In this document: one piece after another, positions 8,591 to 17,427 of the stretch
How the letters are laid out: every line of letters starts with the position of its first letter
Position numbering within the stretch: position 1 is the first letter of the stretch
NCBI GenBank assembly: GCA_002345215.1
Contig: DDVH01000022.1
Location: 134,677 to 198,676, forward strand
DNA length: 64,000 nucleotides
From: Anaerolineales bacterium UBA2317
Lineage (GTDB): Bacteria > Chloroflexota > Anaerolineae > Anaerolineales > Villigracilaceae
Direction: 5' to 3'
Program-made: the position numbers and the translations under genes
Notes under the pieces: generated by a model
What the model saw: only the letters and a program-made list of their open reading frames with translations
Told to the model about the DNA's origin: nothing
Databases searched by the model: none

Positions 8591-9124
8591 TTATTCCAAG
8601 ATTTTTTCAATGCGTGTGCGCAATAACGCTTCGGACATCGGTCCACCGATGACTACTTCGGTGATGATGCCTGCTCGATTGATAAAGTAAGACGATGGCA
8701 ATGAGCGCAGTTGATATGCGCTGGCGGTTTTACCTGTTTCATCTAATAAAATTGGAAAGGTGAGTCCGTATTCATTTGCGAATGGCACAATGGCAAGCGG
8801 ATAATCTTGATGGGTCATGTTGATGGCTAAAATGACCAAGCCTTGTGATTCGTATTCTTCGTACAATTTTTGCATGGCGGGCATTTCAGCACGGCAAGGC
8901 GGACACCACGTTGCCCATAGATTAATCAACACGGCTTTGCCTTTTAATTCTGAAAGCGTATACGTTTCACCATCAGGTGTTTTTAAAGTGAAATCTGGTG
9001 CGGAGAAACCTTCTTGTGGAGCAAATCCGTTGGTGATGTTGCTAGTGTCTGCTGAGATTCCAATCCATGCGACGCTGGCGATGATAGCGAGGGAATATAA
9101 AATGATACGTTGAGTTTGTGACAT
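8591..9124 (-). CDS. TlpA/ResA-like membrane-anchored thiol-disulfide oxidoreductase
   Basis: 177 residues. An N-terminal hydrophobic anchor (IILYSLAIIASVAWIGI, residues 7-23) is followed by an extracytoplasmic thioredoxin domain with APDFTLKTPDG, the active site WATWCPPC (C74, C77) and the cis-Pro loop LRSLPSSYFINRAG. This is the AhpC-TSA/Redoxin branch (TlpA, ResA), which reduces disulfides outside the membrane, often in cytochrome c maturation. It begins the two-gene unit with the Lgt-like gene. The ATG at 9124 sits six bases after an extended -10 and has no ribosome site, so it is probably read from a leaderless mRNA. The partner protein is unknown. Confidence 0.9.
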   Translation of the reverse strand: MSQTQRIILYSLAIIASVAWIGISADTSNITNGFAPQEGFSAPDFTLKTPDGETYTLSELKGKAVLINLWATWCPPCRAEMPAMQKLYEEYESQGLVILAINMTHQDYPLAIVPFANEYGLTFPILLDETGKTASAYQLRSLPSSYFINRAGIITEVVIGGPMSEALLRTRIEKILE

Positions 9125-9130
9125 GCTATG

Positions 9131-9139
9131 ATTTTATCA
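9131..9139 (-). promoter_or_regulatory. Leaderless-type -10 promoter of the TlpA-like gene
   Basis: The minus strand reads TGATAAAAT followed by six bases and the ATG at 9124. No ribosome site is present. A second, partly decayed copy of this promoter plus start lies at 9229-9254. Confidence 0.55.
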
Positions 9140-9228
9140 AGTCAAATGAATTATCTTTGGTATCAAGGGATTCCACTACGATGCCGACGTTATCCATTCG
9201 TTTGAGAGTCATTTATTATCCTGTAGAT

Positions 9229-9254
9229 TGTGACATGCCGAGATTTTATTAAGG
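9229..9254 (-). other. Decayed duplicate of the tlpA-like start region
   Basis: These 26 bases match 9116-9141 at 22 positions and keep the layout TAAAAT, six bases, ATGTCACAA. The frame reads MSQSTG and stops, against MSQTQRI in the live gene. The rest of the gap 9125-9344 holds no gene that I can see. Confidence 0.5.
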
Positions 9255-9344
9255 ATTTTGAAGATGGAGAAGTTTGTAAATTTCAAGACAGTTGCTGCAC
9301 GCTTTGTTGGGCTGTGTTCTGCCTCTGTATCTGTTTCTTTTTAC

Positions 9345-10547
9345 TTACGGTGACCATTGGAATTGCGATAACCAACTTTCATTAATGTTTGAGTATGTGA
9401 GGCGAGTTTGATTACTACCGTCATTATTCATTATATAAATTTCAGGTTGTCCATCGCGGTATGAAATAAATGCAATTTTTTTGCCATCAGGTGACCATCT
9501 GGGATTATTGTCATCTGGTCCATCTGTTATACAATCTGTCTCAATGCTATTTGAGTTCATGACACAGATTTTGTCAACGATTCGATCTCCTATTTGACTC
9601 CTGTACATAAACGTAAAATTTTCGCCATCGGGTGACCACATTTATTGCCCACTTATGAGCCATTCTGATCCCTGTGTGAGAGTAATCCGAGTTTCATCAC
9701 TTCCATCAGAATTGATAGCGTAAATTTCATAATATTTAGTATTAAAGTTGGTCGACATGTATATGATTGTTTTACCTTTCGGCAGCCAAGACGGATTGAT
9801 ATTATAGCTAATATGGTTGGGGTATTTTGGGTTATTTGTCAGCTTTAATTCGCCACTACCATCTATGTTGATAACGTAAATATCGCCTTGTTTATTACGT
9901 AAAGACCAAAAGGCAATCTGTTTACCATCGGGTGACCACTCAAAAAAACGATCATCGAATTCATTATTAGTAATCTGCTTTTTCTCGCCGCCATCAGAGT
10001 TCATTATGAAAATTTCACATGATTCAAAAGCATAAGAATGGCAGCCTACATATGCAATCTTTGTACCATCTGGAGACCATTTGGGTTCATCAAACCCAAT
10101 TTCAGGAAATGATTTAGTTAAATTGATTTCCTCTTCACCATTAGCATTAATAATAAAAATATCTCTTCCTGCTCTTCCTCCTGTATTTCCTTGTGATATA
10201 TAGATAATTTTTTCTCCGTTTGGTGACCAGTTTGGGTCAGTATTATCACCAGAATTGTAGGTAAGGCGGATTTGTTCGCTTCCATCAGAGTTCATGATAT
10301 AGATATCTAGTTTCCCATCACGTGTTGAAACAAAAGCGATTTTACCTAGTCCACCGCCAACAGGGGTTGGTGTAATAGTTGGCGATACTGTTGGTTTTGG
10401 TGTCGATGTTGATGTAAAAGTGGATGTAGGAGTGGATATTAAAGTTGGTGTGTTTTTTGGGTTAAATTGCGTTTTGACGCTACAACTTGATTCCACTAAA
10501 ATCAGTAGTAAACCAATAAGAATGATAGTATGTTGTTTTGAAATCAC
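9345..10547 (-). pseudogene. TolB-type beta-propeller lipoprotein, interrupted by an in-frame stop
   Basis: One reading frame of 401 codons is split by a TAA at 9642-9644. The upstream part (301 residues) ends SEWLISGQ and the next codon begins MWSPDGENF without any change of frame, so the two halves are one gene with a nonsense codon. Both halves carry TolB/WD40-like repeats of the form G-KIAFVS-RDG-DIYIMNSDGS-TRLT---DD-PNWSPDG. The N-terminus is an export signal ending LVESSC, a plausible though atypical lipobox, followed by a Thr/Ser/Pro-rich linker (about 30-60). The start is GTG at 10547 with GGAGG four bases before it. It would be a surface-anchored propeller of unknown ligand. Whether it is dead, truncated but working, or read through is open. 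Confidence 0.8.
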
Positions 10548-10615
10548 CTTTCCTCCATGATAACTTTAACTGTACTATCAAGGAACAGCCCAACTAGTAG
10601 TTATACGGAACTTGG

Positions 10616-10683
10616 CTGTATAACATTCCATATAGGGGTGTTATACAGAATAATGCTGCATAAATAATTATATACAGCATTAT
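10616..10683. repeat. Two adjacent inverted repeats upstream of the DMT gene
   Basis: CTGTATAAC (10616-10624) pairs with GTTATACAG (10640-10648), and ATAATGCTG (10650-10658) pairs with CAGCATTAT (10675-10683). The arms share the word CTGTATA/TATACAG, found three times. They could be operator sites or hairpins. They lie in the divergent gap (10548-10751) between the propeller gene and the DMT permease. Confidence 0.6.
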
Positions 10684-10751
10684 ACATTCGTCAATTTACC
10701 AAAACAAGAAACCAAATCCCAATTCCCTTAATACAGTAAAATCTTTACCCT

Positions 10752-11642
10752 ATGCGTCTAAAAGCAGACATTACTTTATTCATCATCTCCATCATCTGGG
10801 GTTCAGCATTTGTGGCACAACGAGTCGCGGGTCAATTGGGGAGCGTGTATCAATTTAACGGCTACCGATATTTATTAGCAGGCTTGGTTGTTTTACCATT
10901 TGCATGGAAAATATTTCGAATGCAAAAAATTTCATGTCCGCAATATATGTGGATGCTCATTGCAGGGTTTGTCTTATTTATCGCCGCGGCATTTCAACAA
11001 GCGGGCATGTTATACACAACGGCAGGCAATGCAGGCTTTATCACCAGTTTATATGTCGTTCTGATTCCAATTGTCTTATTTATCTTCTGGGGCGAAAAAC
11101 CACATTGGATTTATATCGTGGCGGTCGTATTGGCAATGATTGGTGCATTTTTACTTTCCACTGGTGGAACATTTCACGTTCAATTTGGTGACTTGTTAGA
11201 ATTAATCGGTGCCTTGTTTTGGACAATTCATGTTATTTTGTTAGGCAAGTTTGCATCTAAATTTGAAGCGTTGACGTTTTCTGTGGGTCAATTAATTGTG
11301 TGCGGAATGTTGAATCTCGGCGTGGGCATCGTCATTGAGCCTGCCATGCAATTTAATCCACAACTATTATTCGCCATCGGATATACTGCCTTCTTTTCAT
11401 TAGGATTATGCTACACCTTGCAGATTTGGGCACAACGTCACACGCCTCCCGCCGACGCCGCCCTGATTCTCAGCCTTGAAGCAGTCTTTGCCGTTTTAGC
11501 AGGTTGGTTGATATTAAATGAAACTCTCGTTATGATACAAATCATAGGATGTGTTTTAATTTTCATTGCCGTGATGTTGTCACAACTCAAAGAATGGACG
11601 TCTGGCAAGTTAGACCATGAACATTTAATTGAAGGAAGATAA
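10752..11642 (+). CDS. DMT-superfamily (EamA) permease
   Basis: 296 residues with about ten hydrophobic helices in two five-helix halves, the layout of EamA drug/metabolite transporters. The first half opens LFIISIIWGSAFVAQRVAG, with the WGS-F motif usual in the family; the end of the first half has GFITSLYVVLIPIVLFI, and the second half ends LSLEAVFAVLAGWLILNE, the classic EamA closing motif. Likely role: efflux of amino acids or other small metabolites across the cytoplasmic membrane. No ribosome site is obvious; TAAAAT ends nine bases before the ATG. Two inverted repeats lie upstream. The substrate cannot be inferred. Confidence 0.9.
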   Translation: MRLKADITLFIISIIWGSAFVAQRVAGQLGSVYQFNGYRYLLAGLVVLPFAWKIFRMQKISCPQYMWMLIAGFVLFIAAAFQQAGMLYTTAGNAGFITSLYVVLIPIVLFIFWGEKPHWIYIVAVVLAMIGAFLLSTGGTFHVQFGDLLELIGALFWTIHVILLGKFASKFEALTFSVGQLIVCGMLNLGVGIVIEPAMQFNPQLLFAIGYTAFFSLGLCYTLQIWAQRHTPPADAALILSLEAVFAVLAGWLILNETLVMIQIIGCVLIFIAVMLSQLKEWTSGKLDHEHLIEGR

Positions 11643-11651
11643 AATACAATG

Positions 11652-11768
11652 TCATTCTGAGCCACATTCTTGCTTTTTGTGGCGAAGAATCTCTACGATA
11701 ATCTTAGAGACCCTTCGCCTAGTCTCGATACGGACTTCGTCCTACTCGACCAACGGCTCAGGGTGACA
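11652..11768. repeat. Nested repeat: REP-like element inside a CATTCTGAGC element (copy E)
   Basis: The outer repeat begins TCATTCTGAGCCACATTC, contains GCGAAGAATCT and AGAGACCCTTCGC, and ends GCTCAGGGTGACA. Between CCTTCGC and the closing arm sits an inner element AGTCTCGATACGG...CCTACTCGACCA. The same composite lies at 36309-36427. Confidence 0.8.
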
Positions 11769-11783
11769 CATTGAGAAGAAACC

Positions 11784-12365
11784 ATGACAAACCGAATCGA
11801 AGAACTAGATTTATCCTTTCATCCGCTCACACAAAAACTATGGCGTGACTTTGAATTGCTATTTGGCGATAACGGCGCATGTGGTGGATGTTGGTGTATG
11901 CACTGGAAGTTACGAGGAAAAGCGTACGAGGAAAATAAAGGTGACGCGAACCGACAAATGATGAAGTCCATTGTTGACGCGAAAAAAAATCCAGGTTTGA
12001 TTGCCTACTCAGAAGGGTATCCAATTGGATGGATTGCCATTGAGCCACGCAAAGAATATCTAAAACTTGCGCATTCAAAAATCCTCAAACCTGTTGATGA
12101 TAAAGAAGTTTGGTCAATCACTTGTTTTTTTATTGAAAAAAAACATCGCCACAAAGGCATCAGCATTGAGTTAATCAAAGCCGCAATAGAACATGCAAAA
12201 AATAATGGCGCAAAAATTGTGGAAGGCTATCCCGTTGATTCAAAAACAAAACAAGCCCCACCGTTTATGTTTACAGGTTCTGCCCAAGCATTCAAAGAAG
12301 CGGGATTCAAAGAAGTGACTCGCAACTCACCAACTCGTCCAATTTTCCGATACAACATAAAATGA
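11784..12365 (+). CDS. GNAT-family N-acetyltransferase
   Basis: 193 residues. The acetyl-CoA loop is seen as EKKHRHKGISIELIKAAIEHAKNNGA (motif A, R/Q-x-x-G-x-S/A), preceded by the strand VWSITCFFI and followed by motif B-like KEAGFKEVTR. The N-terminal part holds an unusual cysteine group, CGGCWCMHW (near residues 34-42), conserved in a subgroup of GNAT proteins. The acceptor is unknown. The ATG at 11784 follows GAGAAG. Its stop overlaps the next start in an ATGA, so it is translationally coupled to the membrane glycosyltransferase-like gene, though a functional link is not obvious. Confidence 0.85.
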   Translation: MTNRIEELDLSFHPLTQKLWRDFELLFGDNGACGGCWCMHWKLRGKAYEENKGDANRQMMKSIVDAKKNPGLIAYSEGYPIGWIAIEPRKEYLKLAHSKILKPVDDKEVWSITCFFIEKKHRHKGISIELIKAAIEHAKNNGAKIVEGYPVDSKTKQAPPFMFTGSAQAFKEAGFKEVTRNSPTRPIFRYNIK

Positions 12366-13606
12366 ATTTTCAACCTCCATCAAATTCATTCACCACGCGC
12401 GATTATCAATTCATCACCATCGCCACGATTCTTTTTCTCGTCATTGCCAGCGCGTTGGTATATGTCAATCTTTCGTTTCCCAAAGGTGGCGGAGATTTTT
12501 ATGTGCATTGGGTTTCGGCACGCGGATTTATATTTGAGCAAACTGACCCGTACAGTGGTTTGATTCCTGAGCGTGTGCAACAAATTGTTTACGATGATGC
12601 GATTGAGGCAGGCGATGAAGTTTATATCTTAGACACACCTTTTCACATTCTTCTACTTTATTTTCCTTTCGCGCTTCTCTCTGACGTGGAACTTGCTCGG
12701 GCGATTTTTACATTGGTGTTACAACTCGCATTGTTCGTGCTTGTTTATCTCAGTTTGCAATTAACAGGTTGGGAAGTGCCGCGTTGGTTCACAATTTTAT
12801 TTTTTGCCTTTTGTGTTTTGAACTTTTATACCTTTCAAGCGATTCTTGAAGCAAATCCTGTTTTAATTCTTGGGTTAATGTATGTGGGCATGTTATTTGC
12901 TTTATATGCCGAACAAGATGAATTGCTAGGCGCATTATTTGCTGTCTCTTTATATTATTGGGAAGTCAGCTTGCCATTTTTATTATTAATCGCATACCGT
13001 TGTTATACACAAAGTCGCACACGCGTACTGGCTGGATTTTTCATGCTTTCTTTTGTGTTATTTGTGGTTTCAATCTTTTTATATCCAAACTGGATCATCC
13101 CATACTTACGCGCTGGCATGAACAATTTGCGCGCAGATTTTGGTTTTTCTATTTTTACATCGCTACAAAATATCATCCACTCGTTTGGTAGTCCACTGGC
13201 ATGGATAATTATCGTCATTCTCATCATTGCTTACGGCTACGAATGGAGTCGCATCTCCGAAGCCGATGATAGAAGATTTTATTGGGTTTGCTGTTTAGCA
13301 CTCGCAATTGCACCCTTGCTAGGTTTTCGCACTGAAATAGAGCACCTTTCTATCTTAATCATTCCATTGGCTTTGATATTTTCTATCATCTATGATCGCT
13401 GGAAAATTGGGACATTCTTAACTATTCTCGTATTATTAATTCTTTTTATATTGCCGTGGGCTTTGTATCTTTTTTCTCCCCTAACAAATTTGACTGGAGA
13501 TATTCTCTACTTATTCCTTCCGCTTTTCACCGTCATTGGCTTATACTGGATTCGTTGGTGGGCACTTCGTCCGCCACGCGTTTGGGCTGACTTAACTAAA
13601 AACTGA
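12362..13606 (+). CDS. GT87-like polytopic membrane protein
   Basis: 414 residues with about ten hydrophobic helices. After the first helix comes GGGDFYVHWVSARGFIFEQTDPYSGLIPE, the acidic first loop plus the DPY motif typical of the GT87 (DUF2029, PimE-like) polyprenyl-phosphate mannosyltransferases. It probably uses a lipid-linked sugar at the outer face of the membrane. The start overlaps the GNAT stop by ATGA. The stop lies at the beginning of a heptamer array that fills the gap to the next gene. Together with the two following GT39-like genes it suggests a surface glycan or protein O-glycosylation locus. Donor and acceptor unknown. Confidence 0.75.
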   Translation: MNFQPPSNSFTTRDYQFITIATILFLVIASALVYVNLSFPKGGGDFYVHWVSARGFIFEQTDPYSGLIPERVQQIVYDDAIEAGDEVYILDTPFHILLLYFPFALLSDVELARAIFTLVLQLALFVLVYLSLQLTGWEVPRWFTILFFAFCVLNFYTFQAILEANPVLILGLMYVGMLFALYAEQDELLGALFAVSLYYWEVSLPFLLLIAYRCYTQSRTRVLAGFFMLSFVLFVVSIFLYPNWIIPYLRAGMNNLRADFGFSIFTSLQNIIHSFGSPLAWIIIVILIIAYGYEWSRISEADDRRFYWVCCLALAIAPLLGFRTEIEHLSILIIPLALIFSIIYDRWKIGTFLTILVLLILFILPWALYLFSPLTNLTGDILYLFLPLFTVIGLYWIRWWALRPPRVWADLTKN

Positions 13607-13646
13607 TTACGCTTCACTGATTACTGATGACCGATTACTAATAACT
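13602..13646. repeat. Degenerate heptamer tandem array
   Basis: Six units of 7 bp (ACTGATT, ACGCTTC, ACTGATT, ACTGATG, ACCGATT, ACTAATA) fill the gap from the stop of the GT87-like gene to the ATG of the next. Only the period and the AC at the unit start are conserved. Confidence 0.7.
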
Positions 13647-15218
13647 ATGTCTTTCCGAACCTACTTCCTCCTCTTTCTATCTGGCTTAATTCTTCCCATC
13701 ATCCTTGCCCAATTTCAACCCAAGCCTGGTTATTTAGATTCTGAATATTATTATGCTGGCGGAATCCAACTCGCTACTGGAAATGGCTTCAATGAACCCT
13801 ACCTGTGGAATTATTTAGACGGCACAAAATCACTGCCACACCCATCCCATACCTATTGGTTTCCGCTTGCATCTATTATCTCTGCAATCTCGATGTGGCT
13901 ATTCAATAACACAAGTTATGCCGTTGCTAGAATTCCTTTCATTATTATTGCCGCACTGGTTGTTCCAATCACAGTCCATGTAGCTTATTTATTTTCCAAA
14001 CGAAAAGACATGGCAATTATTTCAGCAGTCTTTGCCATTTTCTCTGTCTATCATGCCCCATTCGTCGGCGTGACAGATAACTTTAGTTTGTTCATGTTCT
14101 TTGGTGGCTTGTATTTTATTTTTATAACAAAACTACTCGAAGATTCAACACAAAAAAAGAATTATTTTATTCTTGGTATTCTCTCAGGGTTATTATCTTT
14201 ATCTCGTAGCGATGGCTTACTCTGGCTTGGTATCACCTTTCTATTTATATTATTTCGCATCAAAAATTACGAATTACCAATCACCAATCTCTTATCACGT
14301 TTCACGCATCAGGCATCACTTGCACTTCTCGGCTTCCTCCTTATTATGTCGCCTTGGTATTATCGAAATCTTTCAACTTTCGGTACACTCATGGCGCCGG
14401 GTGGAAGTCGCGCCTTGTGGCTTCAAAACTACGAACAGACTTTTATCTATCCACCCGAGGCGTTGACTAAAGAATCATTTCTCGAATATGGCTGGGAAAA
14501 TATTTGGAACGATAGGCTTTGGGCAATTAGCAATAATCTACAAAGTGGATTTGCCGCACATGGTGGCATCATTTTATTTCCATTCATCCTTGCAGGCATA
14601 CTTTATTTTCGCAAAGATGAAAGAGTCAAACTTGCAGTCATTGCTTGGTTGATTTTATTTTTCGTAATGACATTTATCTTCCCATTCGCTGGTGTGCGTG
14701 GAGCATTCTTCCATGCTGGCGCGGCATTACAACCGATATGGTGGACTCTGGCGCCTTTAGGCTTAGATTCAATTCTCGCATCTCTCCGAAAACGAAACTG
14801 GGGTGATGAGCGCGGCAGAATCATTTTCACCAGCAGTTTGGTTTTAGTTACAATCATCCTTACATTTTTTGTTGCCTACATTCGCATCTTTCAATTAGGA
14901 TGGGGCGAAGGCAAAACAAATTATGTCGCAGTAGAGCAGATATTGGTCGAGAATGGGAGCGAAAAAGAAGATATCGTCATTGCTTGGGATGCGCCTTTAT
15001 ATTATTTAGATACAAATCGTTCCGCCGTTTCAATCCCTTATGGTGGTGTTGAAGCAGTTCTAGCGGTTTCAAAACAATTTAATGCAGATTATCTTGTCCT
15101 TGAACCCGAAGCCGCACTAGGCGAATTAAAAGATTTACTTGAATCTCCAAATCAATATGAAAACTTTATTCTCTTAGGTGAAGTAAATGGCGCAAAAATT
15201 TTCAGAATCGATCAATAA
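13647..15218 (+). CDS. GT39/ArnT-like membrane glycosyltransferase
   Basis: 523 residues. An N-terminal helix (FLLFLSGLILPIILA) leads to an extracytoplasmic loop with PGYLDSEYYYAGGIQLATGNGF, the acidic loop position that in GT39/GT83-type enzymes binds the polyprenyl-phosphate sugar, followed by about ten more helices and a C-terminal soluble tail (from about 425) with an alpha/beta pattern. Likely acts at the outer membrane face on lipids or proteins. Residues about 207-225 (NYELPITNLLSRFTHQAS) are encoded by eight 7-bp repeat units and interrupt a helix-loop region. It overlaps the next gene by 32 bases. The sugar and acceptor are not identifiable. Confidence 0.75.
   Translation: MSFRTYFLLFLSGLILPIILAQFQPKPGYLDSEYYYAGGIQLATGNGFNEPYLWNYLDGTKSLPHPSHTYWFPLASIISAISMWLFNNTSYAVARIPFIIIAALVVPITVHVAYLFSKRKDMAIISAVFAIFSVYHAPFVGVTDNFSLFMFFGGLYFIFITKLLEDSTQKKNYFILGILSGLLSLSRSDGLLWLGITFLFILFRIKNYELPITNLLSRFTHQASLALLGFLLIMSPWYYRNLSTFGTLMAPGGSRALWLQNYEQTFIYPPEALTKESFLEYGWENIWNDRLWAISNNLQSGFAAHGGIILFPFILAGILYFRKDERVKLAVIAWLILFFVMTFIFPFAGVRGAFFHAGAALQPIWWTLAPLGLDSILASLRKRNWGDERGRIIFTSSLVLVTIILTFFVAYIRIFQLGWGEGKTNYVAVEQILVENGSEKEDIVIAWDAPLYYLDTNRSAVSIPYGGVEAVLAVSKQFNADYLVLEPEAALGELKDLLESPNQYENFILLGEVNGAKIFRIDQ
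14266..14321. repeat. Heptamer array inside the GT39-like coding sequence
   Basis: Eight contiguous 7-bp units: ATTACGA, ATTACCA, ATCACCA, ATCTCTT, ATCACGT, TTCACGC, ATCAGGC, ATCACTT. The reading frame stays open through it. It belongs to the same class as the arrays between genes. Confidence 0.75.
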
Positions 15219-16677
15219 ACTCTCACCACGCGATTTTTTTATCATTGCAGTTACTGTAATATTCATTGCTTCTATTTATTTAATAACAAGTCACTTCACT
15301 TATACCATTGGCTTTCCATTAGATGATTCATGGATTCATCAAACCTATGCACGTAATTTGGCACAACATGGCGAATGGTCATTTCGTGTCGGTATCCCAT
15401 CCGCAGGCTCCACAGCACCGCTTTGGTCAGCATTGCTTTCAATTGGTTTTCTATTAAATCTTGCTCCATATATATGGTCATATTTTCTCGGCATTGTCAT
15501 CTTATTTTCGTTAGCAGTTTTATGCGAATGGGCAGTTCGTAAACTCGTTAACTCTTACAATCCCAAATTCCCTTGGGTCGGAATTTTCATCGCCCTCGAA
15601 TGGCATTTGGCTTGGGCGGCAATGTCTGGCATGGAAACTTTATTACATGGATTCATTGTCACAACCGTTTTGATTCTGTTGATGACAAACTCGCGTCGTT
15701 ACCTGACTTTAGGCTTGCTTGCCGGGTTGTCAGTTTGGATTCGCCCCGACGGTTTAACTTTGCTTGCCCCAATTGCATTTACTATTTTTTTCACCGAACA
15801 GGATATGCATTCACGTCTAAGAGCTTTTTTTCCAGTGTTAATTGGCTTTGGGTCAATTTTTCTTTTTTATTTGCTCTTCAACCTCGCCATTGGCGGAACG
15901 CCAATGCCAAACACATTTTATGCCAAACAAGCAGAATATGCTTCATGGCAAGCATTACCCATTTTTGAACGCTTGGGTCAAATGCTTTTGCAGTTATTGG
16001 TTGGCCCAAGTTTAGTATTAGTACCCGGTGTAATCGCTTGGGTTATCAAATCGGTTCGTGAAAAAAACTGGGGAAACATTGCCGCCATCTTGTGGTGTTT
16101 TGGATATTTATATTTATACACATCGCGCTTGCCTGTTTATCAACATGGTCGTTATCTTATGCCGGCTATGCCGATTTTCTTTTTATTTGGTTTATTGGCT
16201 TTTGCAGAATTTGATAAAAGCAAATTGTTCAATCGTTATCATTGGGTAGGGCAGGCGATATGGCGTGGCAGTGTTGTTATGTTTGTTGTTGCATTTATTT
16301 TCTTGGGCGCTAGGTCTTATGCTCAAGATGTAGGAGTGATTGAAAGTGAAATGGTGGTGACAGCAAAATGGGTTGCAGAGAATGTCCCCGCGGGCAGAAC
16401 AATTGCCGCGCACGATATAGGTGCGTTGGGCTACTTTGATGAGCATCCGCTGATAGACCTCGCTGGGTTAATATCTCCAGAAGTGATTCCATTTATCCGT
16501 GATGAAGAGCAATTGGCAGAGTTTTTAAATGAAAACGCCGCAGATTATTTGATTGCATTTCCAAGTTTTTATCCACACCTGACGGATTCTGCTGAAATTG
16601 CCTTTGAAACGGGTAGCCCAATTACCCTTGCAATGGGCGAACAAAATATGACAGTTTATCTGTGGAAACGCCCATAA
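15187..16677 (+). CDS. Polytopic membrane glycosyltransferase-like protein
   Basis: 496 residues, about ten hydrophobic helices. After the first helix the extracytoplasmic loop reads FTYTIGFPLDDSWIHQTYARNLAQHGEWSF, with the D-D pair and the R-NLA---GEW pattern of GT39/PMT-like and ArnT-like families. The C-terminal 90 residues form a soluble domain (WVAENVPAGRTIAAHDIGALGYFDEHPLIDLAGLISPE), known from other members of this family. The start at 15187 overlaps the preceding gene by 32 bases and has AGGTGA upstream within it, so the two are co-translated. Likely part of the same surface glycosylation unit. Confidence 0.75.
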   Translation: MAQKFSESINKLSPRDFFIIAVTVIFIASIYLITSHFTYTIGFPLDDSWIHQTYARNLAQHGEWSFRVGIPSAGSTAPLWSALLSIGFLLNLAPYIWSYFLGIVILFSLAVLCEWAVRKLVNSYNPKFPWVGIFIALEWHLAWAAMSGMETLLHGFIVTTVLILLMTNSRRYLTLGLLAGLSVWIRPDGLTLLAPIAFTIFFTEQDMHSRLRAFFPVLIGFGSIFLFYLLFNLAIGGTPMPNTFYAKQAEYASWQALPIFERLGQMLLQLLVGPSLVLVPGVIAWVIKSVREKNWGNIAAILWCFGYLYLYTSRLPVYQHGRYLMPAMPIFFLFGLLAFAEFDKSKLFNRYHWVGQAIWRGSVVMFVVAFIFLGARSYAQDVGVIESEMVVTAKWVAENVPAGRTIAAHDIGALGYFDEHPLIDLAGLISPEVIPFIRDEEQLAEFLNENAADYLIAFPSFYPHLTDSAEIAFETGSPITLAMGEQNMTVYLWKRP

Positions 16678-16721
16678 TGGGTTAAAATAGAAGAAACTAA
16701 CAAGAGAGAGAATCTCCCGGG

Positions 16722-17423
16722 ATGAACCCAATTACATTACTCATTGTTGACGACCATCCGCTGTTTCGGCAAGGCGTAGTAGATGCTTTGTCTTTAGAAA
16801 CAGATATGCGTATCATTGCCCAATCTTCATCTGGTGATGAAGCGTTGGATTTAATCCAAACGAAAAAACCAACCGTAGCAGTTTTGGATGTAAATTTGCC
16901 TGGCATGAATGGTCAGCAAATTACACATCAAGTTTCACAAGAACGCCTTGGTACTCGCATCATTTTAATGACAGGCTATGATGATATTGAGCAAGCCATT
17001 CATGCGGCATTGGCTGGCGCACATGGCTATTGTTCAAAAAATATTGAACCACAATCATTGGCTCGCATTATTCGTGAAGTGGCTGAAGGCAAATATGTGT
17101 TTGCTAATAACGTCTTTACACGACGTGAACTTGAATTATGGATTGAAGAAAAGATGGAAGGCGCGCGTCGCTCTTACAGTGAACCTGGTACGCCATTTCA
17201 TCCTTTATCTGAACGTGAAATGGAAGTGCTCTCTTGTGTGGTACGTGGCATGAGTAATAAAGAAATTGCGGCTTTGCTTGGTATTAGTCATCAAACGGTT
17301 AAGAATCATGTCACTGCAATTTTGAGAAAATTTGGTGTAGAAGACCGTACTCAAGCGGTCGTCTATGCTTTGAAGCGCGGATGGGTAACTTTACGCGATA
17401 CGGATATTCATTCTCAGGAGTGA
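16722..17423 (+). CDS. NarL/LuxR-family response regulator
   Basis: 233 residues. Receiver domain 1-125: acidic pair D10-D11, phospho-acceptor D56 in VAVLDVNLPGMNG, and the Lys switch in HGYCSKNIEPQSL. A C-terminal LuxR-type helix-turn-helix follows: LSEREMEVLSCVVRGMSNKEIAALLGISHQTVKNHVTAI. It binds DNA when phosphorylated. The next gene, four bases downstream, encodes a DegS-type histidine kinase, the likely cognate partner. The pair stands just upstream of the Tad pilus genes, which makes those a plausible target (inference). GAGAGAG precedes the ATG at a longish distance. Confidence 0.93.
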   Translation: MNPITLLIVDDHPLFRQGVVDALSLETDMRIIAQSSSGDEALDLIQTKKPTVAVLDVNLPGMNGQQITHQVSQERLGTRIILMTGYDDIEQAIHAALAGAHGYCSKNIEPQSLARIIREVAEGKYVFANNVFTRRELELWIEEKMEGARRSYSEPGTPFHPLSEREMEVLSCVVRGMSNKEIAALLGISHQTVKNHVTAILRKFGVEDRTQAVVYALKRGWVTLRDTDIHSQE

Positions 17424-17427
17424 TGGT

